DNA from: Streptomyces koelreuteriae
Lineage (GTDB): Bacteria > Actinomycetota > Actinomycetes > Streptomycetales > Streptomycetaceae
Direction of reading: 5' to 3'
DNA length: 64,000 nucleotides
Assembly: GCF_018604545.1 (NCBI RefSeq)
Contig: NZ_CP075896.1
Coordinates: 1,488,001-1,552,000 of the forward strand
The translations under genes and the position numbers were made by a program. Positions within the stretch are counted from its first letter, which is position 1, and the number at the start of each line of letters is the position of its first letter. Shown here in pieces: positions 16,747-24,808 of the stretch. Below the pieces are notes generated by a model. It ran no database searches. It saw nothing but the letters and a program-made list of their open reading frames with translations, and was not told where the DNA came from.

Positions 16747-16760
16747 CCGGGAAGCCCGGC
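16746..16760 (+). terminator. Short GC hairpin after mmuM
   Basis: GCCGGG-AAG-CCCGGC, a 6-bp stem starting at the last base of the stop codon. There is no T-tract, so it is a weak candidate terminator. Confidence 0.35.
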
Positions 16761-16812
16761 ACCAGTGCGCGCACACCCCTCCTCCCCTCCCCCGGCCACT
16801 GCTAGCCTCCGT

Positions 16813-16834
16813 CCATGGGAACCGGTTGCCATGG
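16813..16834. promoter_or_regulatory. LacI-family operator, extended AACCGGTT palindrome
   Basis: CCATGG-G-AACCGGTT-G-CCATGG: 20 of 22 positions are symmetrical around the centre. It lies about 60 bp upstream of the LacI-family gene at 16895, just after a TAGCCT box (16803-16808), which is typical of autoregulation. The same AACCGGTT core occurs twice upstream of the transporter operon at 37646-38995. Confidence 0.75.
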
Positions 16835-16894
16835 CGTTGCCGCAGCTCCCGAGGGGGCGGGTGCGGGCCGGTGCCCGGGAGAGACGAGGCAGGC

Positions 16895-17953
16895 ATGACG
16901 AGGAAGAGCGGGGACGCGAGCCGCAGCACCATCCGGGACGTGGCGCTGCGCGCGGGCGTCTCGGCGTCGACGGTGTCCCGGGTGCTCGGCGGTGTGTATC
17001 CGGTGAGCGCGGCGACCCGCGGGAGCGTGCTGCGGGCGGTCCGTGACCTGGACTATGTGGCCGACGCGCGGGCGAAGGCGATCGCCGGTGTCGGCACGCC
17101 CACCCTCGCCTTCGTGCTGGAGGACATCACCGGCCCGTCGTTCGCGCACATGGCCCACGGCGTGGAGCGCGAGGCGACCCGGCTCGGCCATCTCTGCCTG
17201 GTGTGCAGCACGGAGGGCGATGTCCGGCACGAGTTGGAGTTCGTCGAGATGATGCGCGCCCAGCGGGCCGCCGCGGTGATCCTGGTCGGCGGCAGCGCCG
17301 ACACCCCCGAGTACCGCGAACGCACCCACCGCATGGCGGACTCCCTGGCCTCGGCCGGTTCGCGCCTGGTGCTGTGCGGCCGGCCGCCGCTGGACCCCGG
17401 GGCCCCGGTGACGGTCATCGAGTACGACAACGAGGGCGGCGCCTACACCCTGGTCGCCCATGTGCTCGCGCAGGGGCATCGCCGGGTGCTGTTCCTCGGT
17501 GGCCGGGCGGACCACACCACGGCCCTGGGCCGTGAACGCGGCTACCTCGCCGCGCACCGGGCCCGGGGCCTCACCCCCGACGAGTCCCTCGTCCTGCACG
17601 GCGACTTCACACGCGACGCGGGCCACCGCCTGATGCGGCAGGCGCTCCAGGACGACCTCGACTTCACGGCCGTCGTGGCCGCCACGGACATGGTCGCGGC
17701 GGGCGCCCTCACCGCCCTGCACGAGGCCGGTCTGTCCGTCCCGGGCGATGTCTCCCTCGCCGGCTACGACGACATCCCCTTCGCCCGCGATCTGCATCCC
17801 GCCCTGACGACGGTCCACGTCCCCTACGAGGAACTGGGCCGTCTCGCCGTCCGCACGGCCCTCGAACACACCCCGGGCGGCGCGGACGAGCACCTGCTGC
17901 TGGGCACGCACGTGGTGGTGCGGGACTCGGTGGGACCGCCCCCGGCCCGGTGA
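16895..17953 (+). CDS. LacI-family transcriptional regulator (paralogue 1)
   Basis: 352 residues. The helix-turn-helix and hinge are at about 12-65 (TIRDVALRAGVSASTVSRVL), followed by a periplasmic-binding-protein-like sensor domain to the C-terminus. It senses a sugar or oligosaccharide and releases DNA. It resembles the LacI regulator at 41725 along its whole length: both have PVS after the HTH, YDNEGGAY, LVAxHVLxxGHRRVL-like and YDDIP segments, and TTVHVPYEE. ATG 16895 has GAGG 6 nt upstream; the longer frame from 16826 would start inside the operator. No sugar gene is adjacent, but its operator motif recurs at a distant transporter, so it may control genes elsewhere. Confidence 0.9.
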   Translation: MTRKSGDASRSTIRDVALRAGVSASTVSRVLGGVYPVSAATRGSVLRAVRDLDYVADARAKAIAGVGTPTLAFVLEDITGPSFAHMAHGVEREATRLGHLCLVCSTEGDVRHELEFVEMMRAQRAAAVILVGGSADTPEYRERTHRMADSLASAGSRLVLCGRPPLDPGAPVTVIEYDNEGGAYTLVAHVLAQGHRRVLFLGGRADHTTALGRERGYLAAHRARGLTPDESLVLHGDFTRDAGHRLMRQALQDDLDFTAVVAATDMVAAGALTALHEAGLSVPGDVSLAGYDDIPFARDLHPALTTVHVPYEELGRLAVRTALEHTPGGADEHLLLGTHVVVRDSVGPPPAR

Positions 17954-17978
17954 CTCCCCCGGGAGGCGCGGGGCCGGG

Positions 17979-19481
17979 TCAGCCGTGTACGTCGGTGCAG
18001 CGGTTGTCGTAGAAGCCGGGTGTGCAGAAGATGCCCGCCACGGAGTCTCCGATGGTGAGGCTGACCGCGCCGTAGGGGATGCGGGCGATGGTGGCCGCGT
18101 CGCCCGGAGTGTGGCCCAGTTCGCGGGTGTTGGAGCTGAGCACCTTGCCGCGCAGGGCTCCCCGGGGACCTTCCTTCACGGTGCCGGTGACGACGCCGCC
18201 CCAGGTGGCGGTGGCCGGGTCATCGCAGGGCGGGGCGTCGGTGGTGCAGTCGCTCATGAGCCGGTGGCGGTAGGTGAACTCGCCCTGAGCGGTGACCTTC
18301 AGCGAGCCCTGGGCCCAGGTCCAGGTGCCGGTGAGAGCCTTCAGTCCCTCGCCCTTCGTGGGGATCGGCTTCGGGGCGCGGCCCTCGGGGGTGCCGATCC
18401 AGACCCGGGTGCGGGCGGGCGGGTGGCCGTCCGGTTCCGGGTCGGTGCCGAAGGCGAGGAGGGTGCCCCCGTACTCGGCGGCGGCGTCCAGCCGCACCGA
18501 CTGCCGGAAGCCGTCCTTGCCGCCCGTCGACTTGGTCCAGCTCCGGCCGTCCGCCGAGGACCACAGGGCGCCGGTGCTGCTGGTGGCCGTCTCGGCGGAA
18601 CCGAGGGCCAGGAATCCGCCGCGCACCGCGACGACATGGCCGACCGTGCGGCCCTCGCCCCGGGCCCCGCCCGACGCGCCGGCCGTGCCCGCGCGCAGGG
18701 CCAGGGGCCGGGGCGGATCGGCCTGTCTGCGCCAGGTCGCGCCGTCGGAGCTGTGCAGGGTGACGGCCGAAGTGCCCCAGGGGTCGGTGCACTTCGCCCA
18801 CACCGTGAACCCGTCCTCGTCGGCGAGGGCGGCGACCTCGGGGGCCCGGTCGGGCCACTGGGGGCAGCCGACGTCGTGCGGAGCGGCGAAGGAGCCCTGG
18901 TCCGCGGCGGTCCAGACCCGCAGACTGCGGCCCCTCTTCTGCTCGGTGTTCGGTTCGAACGGCCCGCCGTCGTGTCCGACCACGACGGTGCCGTGCGGCC
19001 CCCGGGCCGCCGCCAGCACGATGTCGGAGGAGTCCGCCTTCGGCAGGTGTTCCGCCTTTTCCCACCGGCCTTTTCCGCGGTAGCGGATGGCCGCGGGGAA
19101 AGTCTCCCCGTCCCGGAAGAGGGACCCGGCGGCGATGACCTCGCCCTCGTGCTCGGCCAGGACGCTCGCCGACATCTGCTGCTCCGAGGGCCGGGACCGG
19201 CGCCATGCGATTCCGTCCGTGGAGCGGTATATCTGCGCGTTGCCGCTCTGCGGGCGGGCCGCGAGAAGGAATCCGTCCTTCGCCCCGACGAGTGCGGGTT
19301 CCGACATCCCGAAGAAGTCGGGCGGCAGGTCGGTGAGGGGAATCTGGCGCCATTGCGCGCCGGCCGTGTCGGGGCCGGACCGGTCGTCGTCGCGTCCTCC
19401 CTGACAGGACGAGAGCAGGAGCACGGCGCTGAGCAGGCACAGAAGCTGCCGGGGACGCCGGGTCGGGGGCGTGGTGGCCAC
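17979..19481 (-). CDS. Lipoprotein with BNR-like beta-propeller region, unknown function
   Basis: 500 residues. The GTG at 19481 is chosen because AAGGAG lies 4 nt upstream and a lipoprotein signal peptide follows (RRPRQLLCLLSAVLLLSSC, lipobox LSSC at about residue 26). The mature part contains repeated segments of the type IYRSTDGIAWRR, LHSSDGATWRR and LWSSADGRSWTK. These are BNR/sialidase-like Asp-box turns spaced around a propeller. The C-terminal 150 residues form a separate beta-rich domain (TGTWTWAQGSLKVTAQGEFT) with two Cys pairs. It is probably an extracellular binding or monitoring protein. Its 5' end faces the conflict-like operon at 19770, with 288 bp of AT-richer DNA between them. 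Confidence 0.8.
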   Translation of the reverse strand: MATTPPTRRPRQLLCLLSAVLLLSSCQGGRDDDRSGPDTAGAQWRQIPLTDLPPDFFGMSEPALVGAKDGFLLAARPQSGNAQIYRSTDGIAWRRSRPSEQQMSASVLAEHEGEVIAAGSLFRDGETFPAAIRYRGKGRWEKAEHLPKADSSDIVLAAARGPHGTVVVGHDGGPFEPNTEQKRGRSLRVWTAADQGSFAAPHDVGCPQWPDRAPEVAALADEDGFTVWAKCTDPWGTSAVTLHSSDGATWRRQADPPRPLALRAGTAGASGGARGEGRTVGHVVAVRGGFLALGSAETATSSTGALWSSADGRSWTKSTGGKDGFRQSVRLDAAAEYGGTLLAFGTDPEPDGHPPARTRVWIGTPEGRAPKPIPTKGEGLKALTGTWTWAQGSLKVTAQGEFTYRHRLMSDCTTDAPPCDDPATATWGGVVTGTVKEGPRGALRGKVLSSNTRELGHTPGDAATIARIPYGAVSLTIGDSVAGIFCTPGFYDNRCTDVHG

Positions 19482-19769
19482 TGCTCTCCTTCGGTCGGGT
19501 GCCGTGCCGGGAAAGGAAGGATGACAGAGCTTCGGAGTTCTTGTGACATCTCCGCACACACGAGAGGGAGTTCGATTTTCCTCGCACATGATGGCGAATC
19601 AACTCGCCCGTGAAACTCCTGTTTCTTGTGCTTCTGATGATGCGTTTGTGATCTCGCTTGTGCGTCCGGTAATCCGACTCCTCTGCGAATTAGGGATTTC
19701 TGGCTGCTTTCCGCCCTTGTTTGCTGCCAAGATGACCTCCCACAAATCGTGCAGTCATGAAAGGCAGTC
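19482..19769. other. AT-richer intergenic region between divergent genes
   Basis: 288 bp, visibly lower in GC than the surrounding genes (for example TTCGATTTTCC, GAATTAGGGATTTC and CAAATCGTGC). It must hold the promoters for the reverse lipoprotein gene and the forward five-gene operon. I find no convincing -35/-10 pair, RNA gene or coding sequence. Lower GC next to an accessory operon is compatible with acquisition by transfer. Confidence 0.5.
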
Positions 19770-22700
19770 GTGGCCGAAGACCCCATGCTCCCCTCCGCGG
19801 TCCGCGCACTGCTGCACCGCCTGCCGCCCGGGACCGACACCTGGGATCTCATCGACCCCCTCACCGGCAAGGGCCAGCCGCTGTGGGGCTTCCTCACCGA
19901 CTGCGTCGCGAGGGACGACAAGGCGACGCTCCGTCAAGTCCTGACCGACCGGACGCCGTTGCACGACGTCCTCGACGAGGCCCCCGCCTACACCCGAATA
20001 GAAGAACCCGCGGACGCTCCCCTCGTCGTGGGCGAACCGGCCGCCGCGCGCGCGTTACGGGCCTACGCCGCCCTCGGGCTCGTCCTCGTCGGGGACGCCG
20101 ACGACGCCGGGCACCATCTGCGCATCGGCACGTCCTGGCTGGCGCGCAGCGCCGCCGCCGCGCGGGCGAACGGCCCGGAGACGGCGGAGTGGACCGCGCC
20201 GGACGACTCGCGACACGGCGAGCGACTGGCCTCGCTGCTCGCCTCGGACAGCGTGGACGACTCGGTCCGGACGCATCTCGCCCTCGTACTGCTCGCTCTC
20301 GACGGGGCGCTGCCCAAGCCGCTGCGCGGGCCGGGCCTGACGGTGCTCGCCGAACGGGGCAGTATCGGAGCGCGTTTCGATCTCCGGCTGGACCTGGTCC
20401 GCGGGCTGCCCTCCGGGCTGCTGCCGGATCCGCGTGTCATGTCGGGGTTCCTCGGCGATGAGGGATTCCGCAGTGCGCTGGAGGACGCCTGGCGGATCGC
20501 CCGCCCGGCGAAACCGAAAGGCGCCGTGCTGTGGTCGCTGCGGGGCGGGGACGGCCCCGTGGACCACGTCGGCGACTCCTCCTTCGGCGCGGCCTTCGCC
20601 GTCCTGCTGTCGGAACTCGGCAGGACCCGGGGCAACCCGCTCGGGCCGCTGCGGCTGAGCAGGGTCAATCCCCGTACGTCCGTGGTCGGGGCGATGTCCG
20701 CCGAGAACACCCGCGTCATCCAGTCCGTGACCGGGTACCGGGCCAAGCTCAGCGTGGTGGAGGACGGCGAACGCGTCGTCGTACCGGAACGGGACGAGCG
20801 GCAGGTCCGTGACCTCGGCGGCGGGGCGAGTGTCGTCGGCGCGGCCACCGTCGAGGAGGCCGCCAAGGCCGCCCGGCGGCTGGACGTGCGCGCGGCCTCA
20901 CGGCTGGTGGCCGGGGTGCTGGCGACCGGCCTCGTCGCCTCCCTCGTGGCGTGGGGCTTCGCCAGCGGCGAGAGCGAGCGGAACAACCGCCGGGCGGTGG
21001 CGGCCGGACTCGCCGCGAAGGCGGTCGGCATGCGCGGCAGCGAACCGCGCACGGCAGGTCTGCTGGCCCTCGCCGGGTACCGGATCGACCCCGGGAACAA
21101 GGACGCCGAGAACGCGATCCAGGAGGTCCTGGAGACCAACCGCAACACCGTGCGCAGCTGGAAGGCCGACCGGACCGTCAGCGTCCTGGCCGTCGACGAC
21201 GCCGGGCACCGGGCGTACACCTCGGGCATCGCCGACACGATCCAGGTGTGGGACACCGGGTCGGGGCGGAAGCTGGCCGAGGTGAAGGGGCGGGCGTCCG
21301 GTCTCGTCCGGGGCGTGGAATCGGGCATCCTCGCGGCCCATGACGGCAGGGACGTGAGGCTGTTCGATGCCTCCGGCGACAAGCCCGAGGAGCTGGGGAC
21401 GGTGAAGGCGCCGTCCTGTACCGGTGCCTACAGCGAGATCGTGGGGATGGGCTTCACCGACAACGGGTCAGGGCTCACCACCGTCTGGGACGACGGCGCC
21501 GTCAGCGAGATCGAACCCGCCAGCCGCACGGTGACCGGCTGTACGCGGCTCAGGGATGTCGCGGGAAAGACGCTGCTCGGACGGCTGCCGACGACGAACC
21601 GGCTGGCGATGAGCGCGGATGTCGTGCCCTCCTATGCCGGCCCCGGCGGCGGCGCGGACCAAGTGGTCCTGCTGCTCACCACGAACGAGGTGGTGTCGGT
21701 GAACCTCCGCACGAAGAAGGCGGCCACAGTCCTGCCCGCCGAGGACGTCCCCGGCGGCGCCTCACTGGTCCAGGCGTCGCAGGACGTGGTGACGGTGGCC
21801 ACCAGTGGCGGAGTCCTGGCCTGGGACCGCGCCCGCAAGCGCAGCACCTATCCCCTGGGCGGGCTGTCCACCCGGCCCACGGCGATGGAGCTGGAAGCCA
21901 ACGACGTCGTGATCGCCGGGCCGGGCGGCACGGCCGTGATTCCCGTGCAGTCCTCCCCCGACGGCGCCTCCGCGCCGCTGTCCGTGCCGAGCGGCGGGCG
22001 CACCGTCGCCGCGGTACGGGCCGGTGACGGCACGGTCGTGACGGCGGGAGAGGGCCGTGTCACCGTGCTCGGCAACACCCCGGTGCACCGCGCCCTGCCC
22101 CCCGCGCAGCCGTCCACGGGCTCTGTCTTCGGCCCCGGAAACATCCTGCTGCTCACCGACTTCAGGACGAACGCCTCCTACGGTGCCTACTCGATCGACC
22201 TCGACTCCGTGCCCGAGACGATCAGCGCCGTGGGAGCCTCCTACGAGCACGTCACCGATTACCCCGCCTCGGGCTCGTACATCAACGCCCTCGCGCTGTC
22301 CGACAAGTTCGTGGCCGCCGTCGGCCAGAGCCGGGGCATCGGGACGGTGACCTTGTGGAAGCGGGACGGCACCTATCTCCGGCAACTCGACATGTCCCCC
22401 GAGGAGGACAAAAAGCGCACAGAGCTTCCCGAACGCATCGTCTCCCAGGTCGACTTCGTACCGCATCACGGCCTGCTGGTGGCTCGGCACGTCAGCGGAG
22501 ACGTGGGGGTCTGGCAGACCGGGACCTGGCGGCGCCTGGGCACGATCGACCTGGCGGCAGGGACCTCGGACATGGCGATCCACGGCAGGACCGGTGTCTT
22601 CACCGAGGGCGAGGGGGACGAGGCCCGGCTCGTCATGGTGGACCTCGTCACCCGCCGGAAGCTGCGCTCGGTCGCCGCCCCCGGCGTCGTGCGGGTGACG

Positions 22701-23180
22701 TACTCACGGGACGGCTCGCGGCTCGTCACCCTCGACATGACCAGCGGCACCGTACGGCTGCTGGACGGCAGGAAACTGACCGCGCTGGGCGACCCCCTGC
22801 GCATGCCCGAGGGTGAACTCGCCGTCGACAGCGCGATCTCGCCGGACGGCCGGCTGGTGGCGACGGCGATGGGAGACCGCGTCCTCGTCCACAACCTCGA
22901 CTCCGGGCAGCAGTCGATGCCGCCGCTGCGCGACGTCAACGGCACCGACGTGGTGCAGGTGAAATGGTCACCGGACGGTACCTATCTCGCCGGGGCCTCC
23001 CTGCCTCCGCAGCGCGAGCACAAGCAGCCGGGCGCCGTCAACATCTGGAAGATGACCGAGGGTTCCCTCGAGAAGCGCCTGTGCGACTGGACCGACGGCG
23101 GTCTGTCGCGCGACGAGTGGGAGAAGCACGTGGACGAGTCCGTGTCGTACATCGAGCTGTGCGAGGACGTGAAGGAGTGA
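19770..23180 (+). CDS. Membrane protein with Lon-like protease fold and WD40 propeller
   Basis: 1136 residues, GTG start with AAAGG 5 nt upstream. Residues 1-240 are helical with no recognised domain. Residues about 250-370 resemble the Lon (S16) proteolytic domain: GDSSFGAAFAVLLSE (Ser270) aligns with the Lon GPSAG nucleophile loop, YRAKLSVVEDGERVVVPERD (Lys326) aligns with the KEKL...VLIP segment holding the catalytic Lys, and VVGAATVEEAAKA matches the Lon C-terminal strand and helix. A transmembrane helix follows at about 378-398. Then comes a linker typical of Streptomyces WD40 proteins (RTAGLLALAGYRID) and a WD40-like propeller (about 465-1110). No AAA+ domain is present. It overlaps the next gene by 4 bp. 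Probable sensor or protease component; the Lon assignment is from motifs only. Confidence 0.7.
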   Translation: MAEDPMLPSAVRALLHRLPPGTDTWDLIDPLTGKGQPLWGFLTDCVARDDKATLRQVLTDRTPLHDVLDEAPAYTRIEEPADAPLVVGEPAAARALRAYAALGLVLVGDADDAGHHLRIGTSWLARSAAAARANGPETAEWTAPDDSRHGERLASLLASDSVDDSVRTHLALVLLALDGALPKPLRGPGLTVLAERGSIGARFDLRLDLVRGLPSGLLPDPRVMSGFLGDEGFRSALEDAWRIARPAKPKGAVLWSLRGGDGPVDHVGDSSFGAAFAVLLSELGRTRGNPLGPLRLSRVNPRTSVVGAMSAENTRVIQSVTGYRAKLSVVEDGERVVVPERDERQVRDLGGGASVVGAATVEEAAKAARRLDVRAASRLVAGVLATGLVASLVAWGFASGESERNNRRAVAAGLAAKAVGMRGSEPRTAGLLALAGYRIDPGNKDAENAIQEVLETNRNTVRSWKADRTVSVLAVDDAGHRAYTSGIADTIQVWDTGSGRKLAEVKGRASGLVRGVESGILAAHDGRDVRLFDASGDKPEELGTVKAPSCTGAYSEIVGMGFTDNGSGLTTVWDDGAVSEIEPASRTVTGCTRLRDVAGKTLLGRLPTTNRLAMSADVVPSYAGPGGGADQVVLLLTTNEVVSVNLRTKKAATVLPAEDVPGGASLVQASQDVVTVATSGGVLAWDRARKRSTYPLGGLSTRPTAMELEANDVVIAGPGGTAVIPVQSSPDGASAPLSVPSGGRTVAAVRAGDGTVVTAGEGRVTVLGNTPVHRALPPAQPSTGSVFGPGNILLLTDFRTNASYGAYSIDLDSVPETISAVGASYEHVTDYPASGSYINALALSDKFVAAVGQSRGIGTVTLWKRDGTYLRQLDMSPEEDKKRTELPERIVSQVDFVPHHGLLVARHVSGDVGVWQTGTWRRLGTIDLAAGTSDMAIHGRTGVFTEGEGDEARLVMVDLVTRRKLRSVAAPGVVRVTYSRDGSRLVTLDMTSGTVRLLDGRKLTALGDPLRMPEGELAVDSAISPDGRLVATAMGDRVLVHNLDSGQQSMPPLRDVNGTDVVQVKWSPDGTYLAGASLPPQREHKQPGAVNIWKMTEGSLEKRLCDWTDGGLSRDEWEKHVDESVSYIELCEDVKE

Positions 23181-24808
23181 AGCGGCTCGGCGCGGGGGTG
23201 AGACGGGCGGCGGCCCTGGTGGCGGCGGCCGCGCTGCTGGGCGCGGGCTGTGACGTGCCGGGCGGCGGGGACGACGCGTCGGACGACGGGAACGGGCCGA
23301 ACGCCGCGCACGGTGCGCCGGTGCTCGCCTTCGTCCGGCCGGTGGCCCGGGAGATCGTCCTGGCGGACGCGGCCGGCCGGACCTGGCGCGGCGCGAAACT
23401 GACCGCCGGGGCGGACGATGTCCGCTGGTCCCCCGACGGCTCCGCCCTGGCCTGGATCGACGACGAGAACGACAGCCCCGACGGACGGCGCCTGCACCGC
23501 CTCGACATCGCCTCGGGGCGCGAACGGACAACACCCTGCGCCTGCCGGGGAGTCGGCTTCCTCGGTGACGCCGCGGCCACGGTGAACACCAGCGGCGAGG
23601 CGCTGCTGCTGTACACCGCCGACGGGCGGGTCCGGCGCGCACAGCTCAGCACCCCGGTGTCGGCCTACGCCCGGGTCGCCGCCGGCGGCCGGGACGCCGT
23701 GACGATCGCCGACCTGCTGCCCGAGGAGAAGGCGGGCCGCGGCCAGTTCCAGATGCTCGCGGTCGACCGGTCCGGAACGGTCCGCCCGTTCCGGCCGGCC
23801 GGGACGCCCACGGCGTTCAGCGAGGGCGTGCAGTCCCCCGACGGGCGGCGCATCGGCTGGTCCTCGCACGACTCCGGCGGAGCCTGCTGGAACGTCGGGA
23901 GCGTGCGCGTCGCGGCCTACGGGCAGAAGGGCCGCGAGGAGCCCGAGCGTCCCGCCGACGTCGCGATGACCCGCGCCCTGCTGGAGGACCGGCTGCACGT
24001 GACCGGTCTCGCCTGGGCGGGCGAGGGCCTCACCGCGACGTTCGGGCCGATGACGGGATGCCAGGCCGTGCCGCCCGAGCGCTTCGTGTCGTACTACCTG
24101 CGCGACGGCGCGTGGCGCTACATCGGCTCGGGCATGCTCGCGGTCGGCTACGGCGCGAAGGGCCGTGCCGCGCGGCTCCTGGCGCCCGAGCGGCCCCGGC
24201 CCGAGAATCCCGACGAGTTGTATCATCCGCCCCTCGGCGATCTGGAGTTCACGGACGGGGACGGTGAGCGCCGGGTCATCGGTACCCGGGTGTCGTCGTT
24301 CGTGTTCACCTCGGCGGAGAGCGCCGGGGCAGCCGTACCCAAGGCGGCACCCCAGCCCGCACGGACCGGTGTGGCGAGGACGACCGACCGCGGGGAGCCG
24401 GTCCCGGCCCATCTGCGGGCGCTCGCGCAGCGCATCAGGGACGCGGCCGAGGACGACGACGTGGCGGCGCTGCGGGCGCTGTGCGACCACTGCGACGACG
24501 AGACCCGGGCGGCCCTGCGGACCGCCGAGGGCCGCCGCGACCTGGTGCGGCTCCTCAGCAGCCACCCGGGGCTCAAGGAGCACAGCATCGTGTTCCCGGG
24601 GCTCGCGGCCCACCGCTGCGTCGACCACCCCGGGCAGGACATCACCTGCACCGCCGCGCAGATCCACGACATCGCGCTGCTGGACATTCCCGAGGCGGAC
24701 CAGGACACCTACGAGGGCACCGTGTACGAGGCGGATTTCGAGCAGCGGCTGCACCTGCGGACGGGTTCGGGCGGCAAGGCGCTGTGGGTGGGGAGGTGGG
24801 CGCCGTGA
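23177..24808 (+). CDS. Lipoprotein-like protein with PD40/TolB-type propeller
   Basis: 543 residues. The GTG at 23177 overlaps the previous stop (GTGA), and AAGGA immediately precedes it. An in-frame GTG at 23159 is possible. A signal peptide with Cys (RRAAALVAAAALLGAGC) resembles a lipoprotein signal, though the -3 residue is Gly. The body contains PD40-type motifs, VRWSPDGSALAWID and QSPDGRRIGWSSHD, as in TolB-like propellers. A separate Cys-containing C-terminal domain (about 410-543, starting PVPAHLRALAQRIRDAAEDD) has a CDHCDD motif. It probably sits outside the membrane next to the Lon/WD40 protein, as a sensor or partner. The function is unknown. Confidence 0.7.
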   Translation: MKRLGAGVRRAAALVAAAALLGAGCDVPGGGDDASDDGNGPNAAHGAPVLAFVRPVAREIVLADAAGRTWRGAKLTAGADDVRWSPDGSALAWIDDENDSPDGRRLHRLDIASGRERTTPCACRGVGFLGDAAATVNTSGEALLLYTADGRVRRAQLSTPVSAYARVAAGGRDAVTIADLLPEEKAGRGQFQMLAVDRSGTVRPFRPAGTPTAFSEGVQSPDGRRIGWSSHDSGGACWNVGSVRVAAYGQKGREEPERPADVAMTRALLEDRLHVTGLAWAGEGLTATFGPMTGCQAVPPERFVSYYLRDGAWRYIGSGMLAVGYGAKGRAARLLAPERPRPENPDELYHPPLGDLEFTDGDGERRVIGTRVSSFVFTSAESAGAAVPKAAPQPARTGVARTTDRGEPVPAHLRALAQRIRDAAEDDDVAALRALCDHCDDETRAALRTAEGRRDLVRLLSSHPGLKEHSIVFPGLAAHRCVDHPGQDITCTAAQIHDIALLDIPEADQDTYEGTVYEADFEQRLHLRTGSGGKALWVGRWAP

